Positions 21,284 through 21,356 of a stretch of 21,356 nt of DNA are shown here, piece by piece. Under the pieces are notes generated by a model that saw only the letters and a program-made list of their open reading frames with translations, searched no databases and was not told where the DNA came from. The stretch covers positions 1 to 21,356 of the forward strand of contig CAZGBY010000031.1 in assembly GCA_964524125.1 (NCBI GenBank), given 5' to 3'. Positions within the stretch are counted from its first letter, which is position 1. Each line of letters begins with the position of its first letter. The position numbers and the translations under genes are program-made. Source of the stretch: CAG-307 sp964524125. Lineage in GTDB: Bacteria > Bacillota_I > Bacilli_A > Acholeplasmatales > Anaeroplasmataceae.

Positions 21284-21356
21284 TACTAGACGTTTTCAAA
21301 CTAGGGCAATCGCATAAAAATCGCTGGTTTTATTCAGTTTGAGCAGAAGGTAAAAC

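Noticed and set aside
21296..21355. Open minus-strand frame at the right edge ending in TGA at 21296, possibly the end of an upstream gene
   Set aside because: Only about 19 codons are visible, another frame also ends there, and no family can be recognised.

Overview
The window reads as chromosome of a very AT-rich, low-GC Gram-positive bacterium (Firmicutes/Bacilli, perhaps on the Erysipelotrichia side). Standard TGA stops are used (for example recQ), Shine-Dalgarno sites are strong, and the neighbourhood recQ-def-rlmN-PASTA-rsgA-rpe-spoVM / rpmB / fakA is a reduced version of the Bacillus subtilis rlmN-prpC-prkC-rsgA-rpe-thiN-spoVM-rpmB-yloU-yloV cluster, including the opposite orientation of rpmB. 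A 27-codon spoVM gene, too short for ordinary ORF calling, sits exactly where synteny predicts and suggests a spore former or a recent descendant of one. The assignment below phylum level is inference.

Layout: 1-2.4 kb holds fakA (minus) and rpmB (plus), separated by a 535-nt non-coding region with divergent promoters. From 8.2 to 2.5 kb one minus-strand run encodes RecQ, a peptide deformylase-like protein, RlmN, a PASTA-only membrane protein (a PrkC ectodomain without its kinase), RsgA, Rpe and SpoVM. From 12.8 to 8.5 kb lie a Nudix hydrolase, an unknown membrane protein, NrdG and a GH95 fucosidase-like enzyme. At 13.9-12.9 kb is a D,D-carboxypeptidase whose active-site serine is only included if translation starts at a CTG codon.

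The most interesting region is 19.05-13.97 kb. A small alarmone synthetase and an HTH/TPR (RRNPP-like) regulator form an operon behind a TTGACA/TAAAAT promoter with a CIRCE-like dyad over the predicted start of transcription. After the regulator, a near-consensus promoter embedded in several inverted repeats drives a secreted, Ser/Thr-rich beta-type protein (possible pore-forming or cell-envelope-active protein) and a fused ABC-FtsX transporter, closed by a good terminator. This looks like a stress-linked or peptide-signalled secretion/immunity cassette; the function is inferred.

The right end (21.2-19.1 kb) has EF-P with an unusual beta3-beta4 loop, then a CorC/CNNM-type transporter with a leader hairpin and a TTG start. 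No tRNA, rRNA, CRISPR array, insertion sequence or phage gene was seen.
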